A DNA stretch of 35,021 bases from a virus. How positions within the stretch are numbered: the stretch's first letter is position 1; every line of letters begins with the position of its first letter. The notes under the pieces are model-generated. The model was not told the origin of the DNA and did no database searches. It saw only the letters and a program-made list of their open reading frames with translations. A program made the position numbers and the translations under genes. The DNA is taken from positions 1 to 35,021 of the IMG/VR virus record IMGVR_UViG_3300023210_000112. One strand, written 5' to 3'. This document shows positions 24,055 to 32,163 of this stretch, piece after piece.

Positions 24055-26083
24055 TCTCAACCCTCGGTAAGATTGATCGTACTGTGATTGGTAGTGGATC
24101 AGAGTTTCTAATAAAAACTTTGCTCTCTCTAACCGAACCTGGCTGAAGGTGTACGATCTTATCACCCGTAAACATCGCTATAGGATCACTGTAAGCCTCT
24201 GTGGATCTCATAGGAACGTCAACCATTCTACTTTCATCATCGCTAGGGCCAATTCTTAAATCTCTCGTGTTGGACAAACTGACCGTTACCGACTTGACGT
24301 CTTTCATTGTGTCCTGATTTGTCCCGTCTTGTCCATCTGCTATGAAGTCCAAAGTTTCTAAGTCCGACACATATGGTAGACCAATATGAACCTTCGAGAA
24401 TTCATGAGGGAGTGTAACCGCCCCGCTCGATACAACTAAATCTCTAATCACGTTCCCATCGGCAAGCGCGACAACCGTTTCACCTTCTAAATGGCTTAAT
24501 CCTGAAAAGTTATCTGCGGGTACTCCATCGTAGCTTAATCCACAATCAACAAAATATGCATCTTCGATATCCTTTACAAAGTCATCATCATATGGAAGAC
24601 GAGGCATAAACCTTTCTACATATCTTTTAGTCGCTCCACCTATAGTACGTTTTACGACTGCATATAGTTCGTCGCGGCCATCTGCTAGCGGAATTGTAGC
24701 TACGGATTCAAAATCGCCATCGGTCTCATGTTGGTGCCAAGCAAATATCTTAAACTCTTTGAAGTAAGTTAAACCTAAAAGCTTTCCATCATTCCGCACC
24801 ATCCACACAATAGAATCAGGAGATCTTTGGTAGGCCATACTAGTTATCTCGTATCCCTCTAATAAGTGATTTGCGAAGGTAGCAAGTGAATTACCTTGAT
24901 AGCCCTCTATCTCGAAATCATATGTTAGATCTCTAATGACTGTTCCACTTCTCTCTAAAAATAATACCGATGTGCCAATCACTACTGGTGGAACGTCTGA
25001 GCTTCCATAACTTGATTGTCTCTTTATATCTACACTTAGAGGGGAAACCGCTGCCGATCCACTCCCCGCTTTCATTACCCATTCAGCTCCACTCGTAAAA
25101 ATAATCATCGAAGCAAGAGGAACCAAAGCTTTTATCTCATTTAGCTCTAATGAATTCATTGTAAATTCGTAGGCATCATCTACGCGTGTGATAGGTGACA
25201 CATTCATACTCTCGAAGTCGCCAAGATATGAGCCGAAAATTGTTTGTGGCTCGTTGTTCGTCCTGCCCGTAACTAGTCGTTGCTCATAAAAAGCTACGAC
25301 CCCAGGATAGTCACCTACAGCGCCGAACACTGTTGTATCTTCTTGGGGAGTCTTAGAATAATCTGCTTCGATACCCGCTACTGGAACATCAAACTGGTTT
25401 GTATTAGATCTTCCCACCCATGCATAAATATCAGAGGCCCTATCATCTTTGTAAACATCATATGATGCATACCCCGCTGCATGAGTCCAGGTGAGAAGTA
25501 TACCATTGTTACAGTGTATCGAGTTGGATATCTCCGAGCTTCTACCCGAAGAATCAATTGTCGCAACTACATAACTAGGGGCATCATAATCTTCCACTTC
25601 TGCCGATTGAAGGTTAGTCGGTGCTGATACACTCGAACCAAACGTAATAGCTGTAAAAGTCCAAGCTGTATGACTTGATCTAGTTAGCTTGTATACTGGA
25701 AAATCTGGATGAGTGATATATAGTGTGTCTGCACTTTGAGTAAATTTTATATCTTGAGCTTGTCCCGCTGTATAGGGCATCGTAATATTTGCAGCGATCA
25801 ATCCACCATCTTTATAAACTTGTAGCTTAGAATAACCAAACTCCAAGATATATGCTTGAGTAACCGAGAATTGGAAAGCTATCAACCTAGCGGTATGTGT
25901 AGAGTCATAGATCTCGCCAATATATCTTGTCCCACCTCGGTTTGAAACACCACCATGAGGATGAACTATAAAATTTTTTATTGTCTTAGCTGCTGAAGAA
26001 TATGTTTGTAGATCGGTTCGAGAGTGTAGCTGTTCGTCCCACTCCCCACCTGTGAAGCTTAATTTCTTTAGTGTAATTGTCAT
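24041..26083 (-). CDS. Tail tubular protein B / nozzle (T7 gp12-like)
   Basis: This protein has 680 residues. The N-terminus (LSFTGGEWDEQLHSRTDLQT, KNFIVHPHGGVSNRGGTRYIG) is the conserved opening of podovirus nozzle or stabilisation proteins. The body is beta-rich, as expected for a propeller-like nozzle subunit. VAFYEQRLVTGRTNNEPQTI (about residues 262-281) and the segment ending DYPGVV before it are also family-typical. It forms the distal tail tube below the adaptor. It starts 2 bases after the adaptor stop, and its 3' end overlaps the GNAT-like gene by 14 bases. Confidence 0.85.
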   Translation of the reverse strand: MTITLKKLSFTGGEWDEQLHSRTDLQTYSSAAKTIKNFIVHPHGGVSNRGGTRYIGEIYDSTHTARLIAFQFSVTQAYILEFGYSKLQVYKDGGLIAANITMPYTAGQAQDIKFTQSADTLYITHPDFPVYKLTRSSHTAWTFTAITFGSSVSAPTNLQSAEVEDYDAPSYVVATIDSSGRSSEISNSIHCNNGILLTWTHAAGYASYDVYKDDRASDIYAWVGRSNTNQFDVPVAGIEADYSKTPQEDTTVFGAVGDYPGVVAFYEQRLVTGRTNNEPQTIFGSYLGDFESMNVSPITRVDDAYEFTMNSLELNEIKALVPLASMIIFTSGAEWVMKAGSGSAAVSPLSVDIKRQSSYGSSDVPPVVIGTSVLFLERSGTVIRDLTYDFEIEGYQGNSLATFANHLLEGYEITSMAYQRSPDSIVWMVRNDGKLLGLTYFKEFKIFAWHQHETDGDFESVATIPLADGRDELYAVVKRTIGGATKRYVERFMPRLPYDDDFVKDIEDAYFVDCGLSYDGVPADNFSGLSHLEGETVVALADGNVIRDLVVSSGAVTLPHEFSKVHIGLPYVSDLETLDFIADGQDGTNQDTMKDVKSVTVSLSNTRDLRIGPSDDESRMVDVPMRSTEAYSDPIAMFTGDKIVHLQPGSVRESKVFIRNSDPLPITVRSILPRVENGQN

Positions 26084-26085
26084 TG

Positions 26086-26718
26086 CTATATCCTCGCTGA
26101 TACGAAGTTGTTTACAGCTTCTTCTTTCTTGTAATCGCTATTCGCATCGTTTACTTCTGCATCGCTGAGTAATAGCTGATATGCATTTAACATCTGTGTA
26201 GCAAGCTGTGGGCTGCCTTTCATTGGCTGTGCCAGGTATGCAGCTAGCTTATACGCTAATGCCTCTACAAATTTAGCTGAAAATAGATTTGTTGTTGTGA
26301 CCTTTGCAGTATACACCAATTCGGCATCTGCTAAATTGGTCATCAAAACATTCTGGGTTAGATCGCTGCTTACCCCAATCTCGAATTCTATCTTTCCAGT
26401 ATTAAGGAATCTATCTGAATCTAGATCTGAAGAAGTTCCTGTACTAGAATATGATCCATCACTTAGATACCTAGTTCTAGCGCAGTCACTAGGAAGCGCA
26501 TAAACATAATCCCATCTGCTATTTGTATCTGTACGAAGTGCCAGGTCTTGCCACTTTCTAGCAAATGACCAATTGTGACCTTCTAATGTACCAAGTAATG
26601 AAACATCGTAGAACTTATTACACTCTATCGATTCTTTGGTACTCTCTGTTAAACTTGAAATCCCGAAAGCTCCGATATGTGATAGAGCGATATTGCAAAT
26701 TGCTACTTTACTTGTCAT
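26086..26718 (-). CDS. Tail tubular protein A / adaptor (T7 gp11-like)
   Basis: This 210-residue protein has the family pattern of podovirus adaptor proteins: KVAICNIALSHIGAFGISSL, then CNKFYDVSLLGTLEGHNWSF, WDYVYALPSDCARTRYL, and AKFVEALAYKLAAYLAQPM with a helical end. It links the portal ring to the nozzle. It lies directly before the nozzle gene, as in T7 and P22-like phages. A terminator ends 15 bases upstream of its start, with AGG between, so its expression depends on read-through or on a promoter within that segment. Confidence 0.85.
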   Translation of the reverse strand: MTSKVAICNIALSHIGAFGISSLTESTKESIECNKFYDVSLLGTLEGHNWSFARKWQDLALRTDTNSRWDYVYALPSDCARTRYLSDGSYSSTGTSSDLDSDRFLNTGKIEFEIGVSSDLTQNVLMTNLADAELVYTAKVTTTNLFSAKFVEALAYKLAAYLAQPMKGSPQLATQMLNAYQLLLSDAEVNDANSDYKKEEAVNNFVSARI

Positions 26719-26733
26719 TAGATTACCTCACAT

Positions 26734-26779
26734 AAAAAAGGCCTCCCCAAGCGTAAGATAGGATATACTTGAGGAGGCC
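26734..26779 (-). terminator. Strong rho-independent terminator
   Basis: On the minus strand GGCCTCCTC (26779-26771) pairs over 9 bases with GGGGAGGCC (26748-26740), extended by AAG/CTT, and is followed by six T (26739-26734). It sits between the 75-residue protein gene and the adaptor gene and should cut late transcription there. Its loop contains AAGTATAT and TTGGGG blocks that recur before the small terminase gene. Confidence 0.9.
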
Positions 26780-26808
26780 AGACGTTAACGCGTATTAGAG
26801 GAAAGGAA

Positions 26809-27036
26809 CTAACCAACCTCTCCGTCTATTTTGTCAATCAATTTCATAATTGGCTCTTTAACGACGCCAAGAACTGGAATCAATAGGTCATCAAACTTAT
26901 TTTCAGTCGCTAAAAGAATTTCTGGAAGCGCATTGAAAACAGATTTAACAGCAAGAACCGCTACATCTTCAGCGATATCAAGCCCGTGCTTTTTTAGAAT
27001 TTCAGCTATTATAGCTTTACTCATTGCTTTTTCCAT
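26809..27036 (-). CDS. Small helical protein conserved in podovirus head modules
   Basis: This 75-residue, mostly helical and acidic protein (HGLDIAEDVAVLAVKSVFNA, ENKFDDLLIPVLGVVKEPI) belongs to a type I know as recurrent, unassigned small proteins near capsid genes. AAGGGA lies upstream of the ATG at 27036; an in-frame ATG four codons later is possible. A strong terminator follows the stop. It may be a minor head component or an assembly factor. There is no catalytic motif. Confidence 0.6.
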   Translation of the reverse strand: MEKAMSKAIIAEILKKHGLDIAEDVAVLAVKSVFNALPEILLATENKFDDLLIPVLGVVKEPIMKLIDKIDGEVG

Positions 27037-27048
27037 CTTACTTATCCC

Positions 27049-27279
27049 TTAAGACAATATATCATCGTCTTTAGATGAAAGAGAACCATGCCCAACCGCT
27101 TCTGCGGCTCTCAAGTCTTGCTCTTTCCTGGTTAATTGTATGTCCTTCACAAATTTGTTTTTAGGAACAAAGTGGTGAGGTATTAGCTTTTTATCCATCT
27201 TCTCAGCGAATTTAATTTCTTCGCCTCTTTCCCAAATGCGCTTTTGAAAAAAGCATTTAGTTTTACAAACGTAATCCAT
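27049..27279 (-). CDS. Small basic protein of the head module
   Basis: This 76-residue protein starts MDYVCKTKCFFQKRIWERGE and ends in a polar, acidic tail. The first half has a small beta-domain look (CFFQKRIWERGEEIKFAE), followed by HHFVPKNKF. Similar short proteins with YxCK-x-C-x(n)-W-x-x-G starts are common beside podovirus capsid genes, with no known function. It is closely spaced with its neighbours (10 bases from the cement-like gene, 12 to the next). Two Cys near the N-terminus are not enough for a zinc site alone. Confidence 0.6.
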   Translation of the reverse strand: MDYVCKTKCFFQKRIWERGEEIKFAEKMDKKLIPHHFVPKNKFVKDIQLTRKEQDLRAAEAVGHGSLSSKDDDILS

Positions 27280-27289
27280 TTCCTATCTC

Positions 27290-27697
27290 CTACTGACCTG
27301 TTGAAACTCCACCCATTTCTTTAAGGCCTGCTGTTACTGCACCCGCTGAATGAGTACCGACTACTGTATAAGTAGCTCTTACATATCTTTCTACACCTTC
27401 TGGAAGTGTTGGAACTTTAAACTTATATCCCGCTACTAATGAAGCAGTAACAACCGCCGCAGTAGTGAACATAAGAGTTGCTGAACCAAATGCTACATCT
27501 GAATCAGTGTATAGAGAAAAAGCAACACTTGTTCCACCCACGAAAGCAGTTGTAACTTGTGCAAGAATTTCTGCATCTTTATTATTTGGTGTTGGTGTTC
27601 CAGTAGCATCAGTTCCAAGATCTATGATGTTGGTTGATACTGCTGTAACTGTGATCGCTTGATCTTCTGAGAATAAATTTTGTTTATCTAGTACCAT
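27290..27697 (-). CDS. Bbp16-like capsid cement or decoration protein
   Basis: This 135-residue beta-rich protein begins MVLDKQNLFSEDQAITVTAV and continues with STNIIDLGTDATG, which matches the Bbp16 family named from Bordetella phage BPP-1. VERYVRATYTVVGT near the end is also typical. Family members stabilise the capsid from outside. It lies directly after the major capsid gene, separated by a terminator. That layout is usual, and limits its level relative to capsid unless read-through is high. AGGAG precedes the ATG. Confidence 0.8.
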   Translation of the reverse strand: MVLDKQNLFSEDQAITVTAVSTNIIDLGTDATGTPTPNNKDAEILAQVTTAFVGGTSVAFSLYTDSDVAFGSATLMFTTAAVVTASLVAGYKFKVPTLPEGVERYVRATYTVVGTHSAGAVTAGLKEMGGVSTGQ

Positions 27698-27710
27698 TTT
27701 ATTTACTCCT

Positions 27711-27738
27711 AAAAAGAAGAGGCCGAACAGCCCCTTCT
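27711..27738 (-). terminator. Rho-independent terminator after the major capsid gene
   Basis: On the minus strand AGAAGGGGC pairs with GCCTCTTCT (one G-T pair) around a short TGTTCG loop and is followed by TTTTT (27715-27711). It lies between the capsid stop and the Bbp16-like start. It also places the T-run only a few bases before that gene's AGGAG. Confidence 0.8.
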
Positions 27739-27755
27739 AAATTAATTTAAAAAAA

Positions 27756-28757
27756 CTAAGAAACTGTTGCTTCAGTGTTAAGAAGAGCATCGCATCTCTT
27801 AACCATGATTCCTCTAAAAGTCATAACTTCTTCACCATGTGGAAGAGTCTTGTAACTTACGTTCATGTTACTTTGCTTAAGAGTCTGAAGGTCTAGATAA
27901 GTTTCGATTGTCTCATTTGCATAGAAAACTCTCATTCCTCTACCTTTAGTTGGTAGCTTATGAATAGCTTTGATCATGTCTGTAATGAGATTTGCACCCG
28001 CTGAAACTGTACCGCCATCAGCAATTAGACTCGACACGTCAACGTTAGCAATTCTAACCACATATCTCCAGTCGCGGAGCGTCAAACCTGGCTTCATCTG
28101 ATAATGAGTTCTATAGGCTTCATAGTTTCCGCCCGCTGCATCTTGTACAGTGTCTTTGCCTTTATCTTCTGAATGGATTCCAGCAGTAGAACCTTTTGGA
28201 AAGATACCATGACAAGTTGATTCGTCCCAAGTTACCAACCATACGCTTGTATTGTCTGAACCTGTTCCACCCGCGTCGATGATGTTTCCACCATTTTCCG
28301 CTGTAGTTAGATTGTATCTAGGAGCAAACCCTAAAAACTTCTCTGGATCAGTCGCAGTATTTCCATAGAATAAAGTTGTTGCCAATGTTTGTGACATTGC
28401 TTCAATAAAAGCTACATCTTCAGAAAGACGGAAAGCGTTAGAATTATTATTTAATTCTGCGAGGTCTGCGTCAACTTCTGCATATGCTTCTAACATACCG
28501 GTATTATCTGTAATTTGGACAGTGCGTGATTTACTTGGCTGCACCCCGTAATTCAAAAGACGCCATGCAACAGTTGGAAGCCCACTACGAATAGTAGTCT
28601 TGTGACCTGTTGGCAAGTTTCCTTCTTTCCACACCATGTCATCTAGGATTTCGTTAGTGTCATTTAAGATCTCGATGATCTTTGCTACTTTACCATCTGG
28701 ATTGATTCTTCTGCCCCAATCGCTGAGAGTTACCGCTGTTGTTCCTACTGTTGCCAT
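27756..28757 (-). CDS. Major capsid protein
   Basis: This 333-residue protein follows the scaffold gene and has the pattern of BPP-1-type podovirus coat proteins with an HK97-like fold. Visible features are ALTLSDWGRRINPDG-like opening (TAVTLSDWGRRINPDGKVAK), KEGNLPTGHKTTIRSGLP, FRLSEDVAFIEAMSQTLATT, LFYGNTATDPEKFLGFAPRY, and a late FRGIMVKRCDALLNTE. It forms the icosahedral shell. AAGGAGG provides a strong ribosome-binding site at 28763-28769. A terminator lies 18 bases past the stop. Confidence 0.9.
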   Translation of the reverse strand: MATVGTTAVTLSDWGRRINPDGKVAKIIEILNDTNEILDDMVWKEGNLPTGHKTTIRSGLPTVAWRLLNYGVQPSKSRTVQITDNTGMLEAYAEVDADLAELNNNSNAFRLSEDVAFIEAMSQTLATTLFYGNTATDPEKFLGFAPRYNLTTAENGGNIIDAGGTGSDNTSVWLVTWDESTCHGIFPKGSTAGIHSEDKGKDTVQDAAGGNYEAYRTHYQMKPGLTLRDWRYVVRIANVDVSSLIADGGTVSAGANLITDMIKAIHKLPTKGRGMRVFYANETIETYLDLQTLKQSNMNVSYKTLPHGEEVMTFRGIMVKRCDALLNTEATVS

Positions 28758-28781
28758 TATTGGCCTCCTTAAGGTTTATTA

Positions 28782-29396
28782 TTATTTTCCGTCAAACAAT
28801 ATGTCAGCGACGGATTTTTGACTACTGTGTGCTTGACCATCAACAAAGTTATCCTCGCTTAATTCGCTACCGATCTTTGCCAACATCTTAATTACGTGGT
28901 TGTTGTCACCCATTCCAGAATGGCTTAGAAAATTACTAAGCTCTGGAGTGCCGAATCTTCCAACCGCTCTTTTCGCGTGTTCTACTGTCTTATCAAAGTT
29001 TGCGCCACCAAACTCCGCATCTGATTTTAATTCGTTTACCCATCCAACTCTAGTTTCCATTGCCTGCTCTTGCGTAGCTGTCTGGATTCCGCTGAAATGT
29101 GAAGTTGCTAGATCCATAAGCTTCTGTGCATTTTCTTTAGTAATGCCCATATCTTTAGCAACGCCTTTGAAACTATCTACCATCTTAGCATCTAGTTCCA
29201 TTCCTTCTGGAGCTGTAAAGTCTCCGTACTCTATCGGCTCAGGCTTTACTTCTGGAGCTGCTTCAGGCTTTACTTCTGGAGCTGCTTCAGCTTTTACTTC
29301 TGGAGCTGCTTCAGCTTTTACTTCTGGAGCTGCTTCAGGTGTAGGATCCATCGGGCCTTCTGTTGGTACTGTTGTTCCTGGTACTACTTCACTCAT
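28782..29396 (-). CDS. Capsid scaffolding protein with AAPEVK repeats
   Basis: This 204-residue acidic protein has a Pro/Glu/Ala-rich N-terminus with four AAPEVK(A/P)E repeats (residues 22-53). A helical body follows, with the pattern of podovirus scaffold proteins (APEGMELDAKMVDSFKGVAK; WVNELKSDAEFGGANFDKTV; AVGRFGTPELSNFL; SGMGDNNHVIKMLAKIG) and a polar C-terminal end. Its position just before the capsid gene supports a role in prohead assembly. AAGGAG precedes the ATG. The repeated N-terminus is probably disordered. Confidence 0.8.
   Translation of the reverse strand: MSEVVPGTTVPTEGPMDPTPEAAPEVKAEAAPEVKAEAAPEVKPEAAPEVKPEPIEYGDFTAPEGMELDAKMVDSFKGVAKDMGITKENAQKLMDLATSHFSGIQTATQEQAMETRVGWVNELKSDAEFGGANFDKTVEHAKRAVGRFGTPELSNFLSHSGMGDNNHVIKMLAKIGSELSEDNFVDGQAHSSQKSVADILFDGK
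29238..29333 (-). repeat. 24-base tandem repeat in the scaffold gene
   Basis: Four in-frame 24-base units encode AAPEVKAE (twice) then AAPEVKPE (twice). The units differ by single bases. Unit loss or gain would keep the frame. Confidence 0.95.
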
Positions 29397-29398
29397 GG

Positions 29399-29707
29399 TT
29401 AGTTCTCCTTGTCTTCTCTATTCAGCTCAACCAACATCTGCGACACCCTGGCGGGAGCTACCTCGCATATATCAGCGAATATTATTTTAGCATAATTTCT
29501 ATGCCCTTCGTTAAAGTATGTAGTATTAGGGCTATTAAAGTCAACCGAGAGATTTATTAGGTTGCCTTGATTGATGAGGTCTTTAATAAACCGATATCCC
29601 GAAGGAGTTTCAATAACTGCCAAGATATCAGCTTTCTTCTGCTTTTCCGCAAGTGCAATTCTAGTTCTTTCCGCTTTAACTTCTTTCTCATCTGCTGCAT
29701 TTGACAT
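29399..29707 (-). CDS. Bbp19-like small protein
   Basis: This 102-residue protein has a charged helical start (DEKEVKAERTRIALAEKQKK). A core follows, TPSGYRFIKDLINQGNLINL with SVDFNSPNTTYFNEGHRNYA, that matches the Bbp19-type pattern named from BPP-1 (region before F-EG-RN and the helix after it). In many phages homologues lie between portal and scaffold genes, with no assigned function. It is 2 bases upstream of the scaffold start and 4 bases after the previous gene, so it is coupled to both. Confidence 0.7.
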   Translation of the reverse strand: MSNAADEKEVKAERTRIALAEKQKKADILAVIETPSGYRFIKDLINQGNLINLSVDFNSPNTTYFNEGHRNYAKIIFADICEVAPARVSQMLVELNREDKEN

Positions 29708-29711
29708 TTAT

Positions 29712-29903
29712 CTATTCCTCGCTATCCGTAAAACTAAAATTTTTACCGTTGCCATTAATCCATCTATTAAAATGCGCGATAGCTTTTTCTTTACTACTCT
29801 CTGCAATTTTTTGTGGACTATCAAAGATCTCTTCGCCCTTGTCTTCCCATACGGTGATGTTCATTCCCTTATCAAGCATCTCTACTTCAAAACTGTTTCT
29901 CAT
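29712..29903 (-). CDS. Small acidic protein of unknown function
   Basis: This protein has 63 residues. I chose the ATG at 29903, served by GGGAG, over a longer frame from 29954 that would overlap the portal gene. The sequence is acidic (VEMLDKGMNITVWEDKGEE), followed by a helix with IAHFNRWINGNGK. The gene sits between portal and Bbp19-like genes in the head module, where small unassigned proteins are common. No motif recognised. Confidence 0.6.
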   Translation of the reverse strand: MRNSFEVEMLDKGMNITVWEDKGEEIFDSPQKIAESSKEKAIAHFNRWINGNGKNFSFTDSEE

Positions 29904-29925
29904 ATTGCTCCCTATGCATGGACTA

Positions 29926-31611
29926 CTAAGCATTCTGTCCACCAACCCTACCAAGTAGCGCGTCTAGCGCTGTGTTTTCGTTTAACTTTGTATCACTCAT
30001 TGTCTTTGCACCATCTGCCATAGCTGCATTTTGCTCTGCTTGCTGTGCCTGTTGCTGTGCTTGCGCTCTTTGCTGTCTAATCTGCTGAACTTCTTCATCT
30101 CCCCTAATCATTCTTGGGGGTGCGCCCGTTAGATCTGCATACATATTTATCGTTTCGTCAACATTAAGCTTATCAAGTGCTGCGGGATTTACTGAGCCAA
30201 GATTTCCGATGAAACTAGCTGTCTGCTCGATAGCGGTAGATCCCACCATCTTCTGCGCTTGTGCCAGAATGGAGACATACTCAATCTTAATCTCATGGCC
30301 TTGTAACTCTTCAGGTGGTTCAGGGAAGATGCCAAGTCTAGTACCAATTTCATAAGTTCTCTCTATCGTTGGATCATGTGACTCGGATTGAATCCTGTTA
30401 ATAACTGGCCCTAAAATCATCATTTTTTCTTGATATCGCTTAGCAATTTCAAAAGCAGTTGTGTTGCTCCTGTTATCATTAGCGATCATTAGGAAAATAT
30501 TATTGAAGTAAGCATTCTTGATACGTTGTTCAGTCTGCCTAATCTTCTCTTCTAGCTGTTGTATATTGAGGTTAACCTGATAGGTAGGAGCAAAGCCGAC
30601 TTGCCCTTGTGGAGCATTAACATAGTTCATATGTCCTGGTACTATCGACCCGCCTTTACCTTTAAGTGATGGATGAGCATTCATAGGTGGATCAACCTGC
30701 TTGTCAACCGCCTTTAGTGATTTCTCTTCCATCTTCTGCAACATTTTATTGTCGCCTAATGACTCCATTCCAGGAGAACTGCCATATGTTTGCGTCCCGT
30801 TTACGTCCCATCTTGGAGCAATAAACGGTTTACTTTCGTAGCCTTTTTCTCTTAAATATGCTTCTGGATCTCCCGCATCTTCAAAATATAGAGAGGTGTA
30901 TTCCATTCCTCTAGGGCCAGCTTTATCATTGATGATAGATTCATTTGGCTCAATAATATGGTTGACCTTGAAACGTGCATCAAGGTTGTCTGCTAGGAAA
31001 GCGCTCGTAACCGCTTCACTAACATTATCTTTACCAAATTCATCTACCATCTGCTCAGTGCTTAGAGAGAAATGCCTATACAGCCCGGAAGATCTGTATT
31101 GAGCATCTAAGGTTAGCATGTACTCGCCCACTGTGAACGGGCGAAATCGCGCTACTGTCTGGAAATCTTCTTCCTGCAATTGCGCTGCTACTCCAAAATT
31201 ACCGAGTTCGGAATAATTACTATGCATCGATCCGTAGAAATTACTCTTTGCATATATTCTTAGAATGATATCTCTTACGTCTGTTAGCCATTGCTTTACA
31301 GGTGTAAACTCCATCAAGTCTCTATTCTCAAGTGCCAAAATAAACCAAGGTCTGGCCGGGCTAGTCATGCCGCCCTGCATCCCAGAAGCTAGAATACGGG
31401 TAGCTTCTGCACCAACACTATTTATAATCTTGTCGTTTCTTAAGCTCCCTTGCTCTTCTTCTGTCATGCCCTCAAGGTCATGCAGATATTCACCCTTTCT
31501 AGGTGTTGTATAGTCTGCTATTTCTTTCCAATGCGAACGCCAAGAGGTTTGTTTATCCCTCAATCTCTTGAACCTTGCACGAAATTTTGGAATTCTCTTA
31601 TCTGTTTGCAT
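29926..31611 (-). CDS. Portal protein (head-to-tail connecting protein)
   Basis: This 561-residue protein matches podovirus portal (head-to-tail connector) proteins. It has WRSHWKEIADYTTPRKGEYL near the start, then RILASGMQGGMTSPARPWF, NYSELGNFGVAAQLQEEDF, a middle FRPFTVGEYMLTLDA, and a helical Gln/Ala-rich end (QQRAQAQQQAQQAEQNAAMA), typical of the crown and barrel. It forms the dodecameric ring for DNA entry and tail attachment. It starts 3 bases after the acidic MCSP protein. Confidence 0.9.
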   Translation of the reverse strand: MQTDKRIPKFRARFKRLRDKQTSWRSHWKEIADYTTPRKGEYLHDLEGMTEEEQGSLRNDKIINSVGAEATRILASGMQGGMTSPARPWFILALENRDLMEFTPVKQWLTDVRDIILRIYAKSNFYGSMHSNYSELGNFGVAAQLQEEDFQTVARFRPFTVGEYMLTLDAQYRSSGLYRHFSLSTEQMVDEFGKDNVSEAVTSAFLADNLDARFKVNHIIEPNESIINDKAGPRGMEYTSLYFEDAGDPEAYLREKGYESKPFIAPRWDVNGTQTYGSSPGMESLGDNKMLQKMEEKSLKAVDKQVDPPMNAHPSLKGKGGSIVPGHMNYVNAPQGQVGFAPTYQVNLNIQQLEEKIRQTEQRIKNAYFNNIFLMIANDNRSNTTAFEIAKRYQEKMMILGPVINRIQSESHDPTIERTYEIGTRLGIFPEPPEELQGHEIKIEYVSILAQAQKMVGSTAIEQTASFIGNLGSVNPAALDKLNVDETINMYADLTGAPPRMIRGDEEVQQIRQQRAQAQQQAQQAEQNAAMADGAKTMSDTKLNENTALDALLGRVGGQNA

Positions 31612-31614
31612 AGT

Positions 31615-32160
31615 TTAACTTCCTATTAGTGATAGCTGTCTACTGTTTGCGGGAGTTGTAATTCCTTGACCACCTGTTAGAATTGTAGAGCCAAAACCCC
31701 TAAACCTTTTCACTCTTTCGTCTTCGTCGAATCTAGCCTTTACCGCTGCGCCCACTTTGTTCTTTTCTAGATCTTCTAGACGCCCTTGTTCTATCAACCA
31801 ATCTGGAGGAACTGCTATATTAGGATCTTCTGCTATATAGTTTAGTGTTGGTTGTTGAGCGGCATCATCACGATTATAATCAATTCCGGTTCTATCACTT
31901 GCAGAATCTCGATCATTGTCTATATCAGGAGCATCACTTCCCCCACCGTCGCCACCATCTCTAGCACCGCCACCGTCGGCAAAGTCTCCATAATCGCTAT
32001 CTCTATCTGAGTCTCCACCGTCACCGTCCCACCCTTTGTTTCTTCGTGGGCCATTGTATAAAACATCTTGAGCGGGCGCGCCTGCTGCCGTATTAGCAGC
32101 TAGTGGCGTAGAAGCATTAGAGCTTCCAGTTAGATTACTAACTATCTGTGGGCTACACAT
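31615..32160 (-). CDS. Acidic Asp/Gly-rich protein with MCSP start and SLIGS end
   Basis: This protein has 181 residues. Residues about 38-95 are extremely rich in Asp, Gly, Ser and Arg (GWDGDGGDSDRDSDYGDFAD), probably disordered and strongly acidic. The C-terminal part (FGSTILTGGQGITTPANSRQ, then LSLIGS) matches the ends of small podovirus proteins encoded beside the portal, in the place of T7 gp7.3. Known relatives often begin MC and end in a short hydrophobic tip. It lies between a very basic protein and the portal gene. It may be a minor ejected or tail-tip protein. GGGGGG precedes the ATG. Confidence 0.65.
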   Translation of the reverse strand: MCSPQIVSNLTGSSNASTPLAANTAAGAPAQDVLYNGPRRNKGWDGDGGDSDRDSDYGDFADGGGARDGGDGGGSDAPDIDNDRDSASDRTGIDYNRDDAAQQPTLNYIAEDPNIAVPPDWLIEQGRLEDLEKNKVGAAVKARFDEDERVKRFRGFGSTILTGGQGITTPANSRQLSLIGS

Positions 32161-32163
32161 ATA

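Noticed and set aside
26781-26808. T7-like promoter (TAATACG on the minus strand)
   Set aside because: Only seven bases match the T7 consensus, the rest differs, and no phage RNA polymerase gene is visible in the window.
28900-29490. Plus-strand frame of 196 codons with FTSGAAS repeats
   Set aside because: It is the antisense of the scaffold gene's AAPEVK repeat. The scaffold assignment on the minus strand is well supported.
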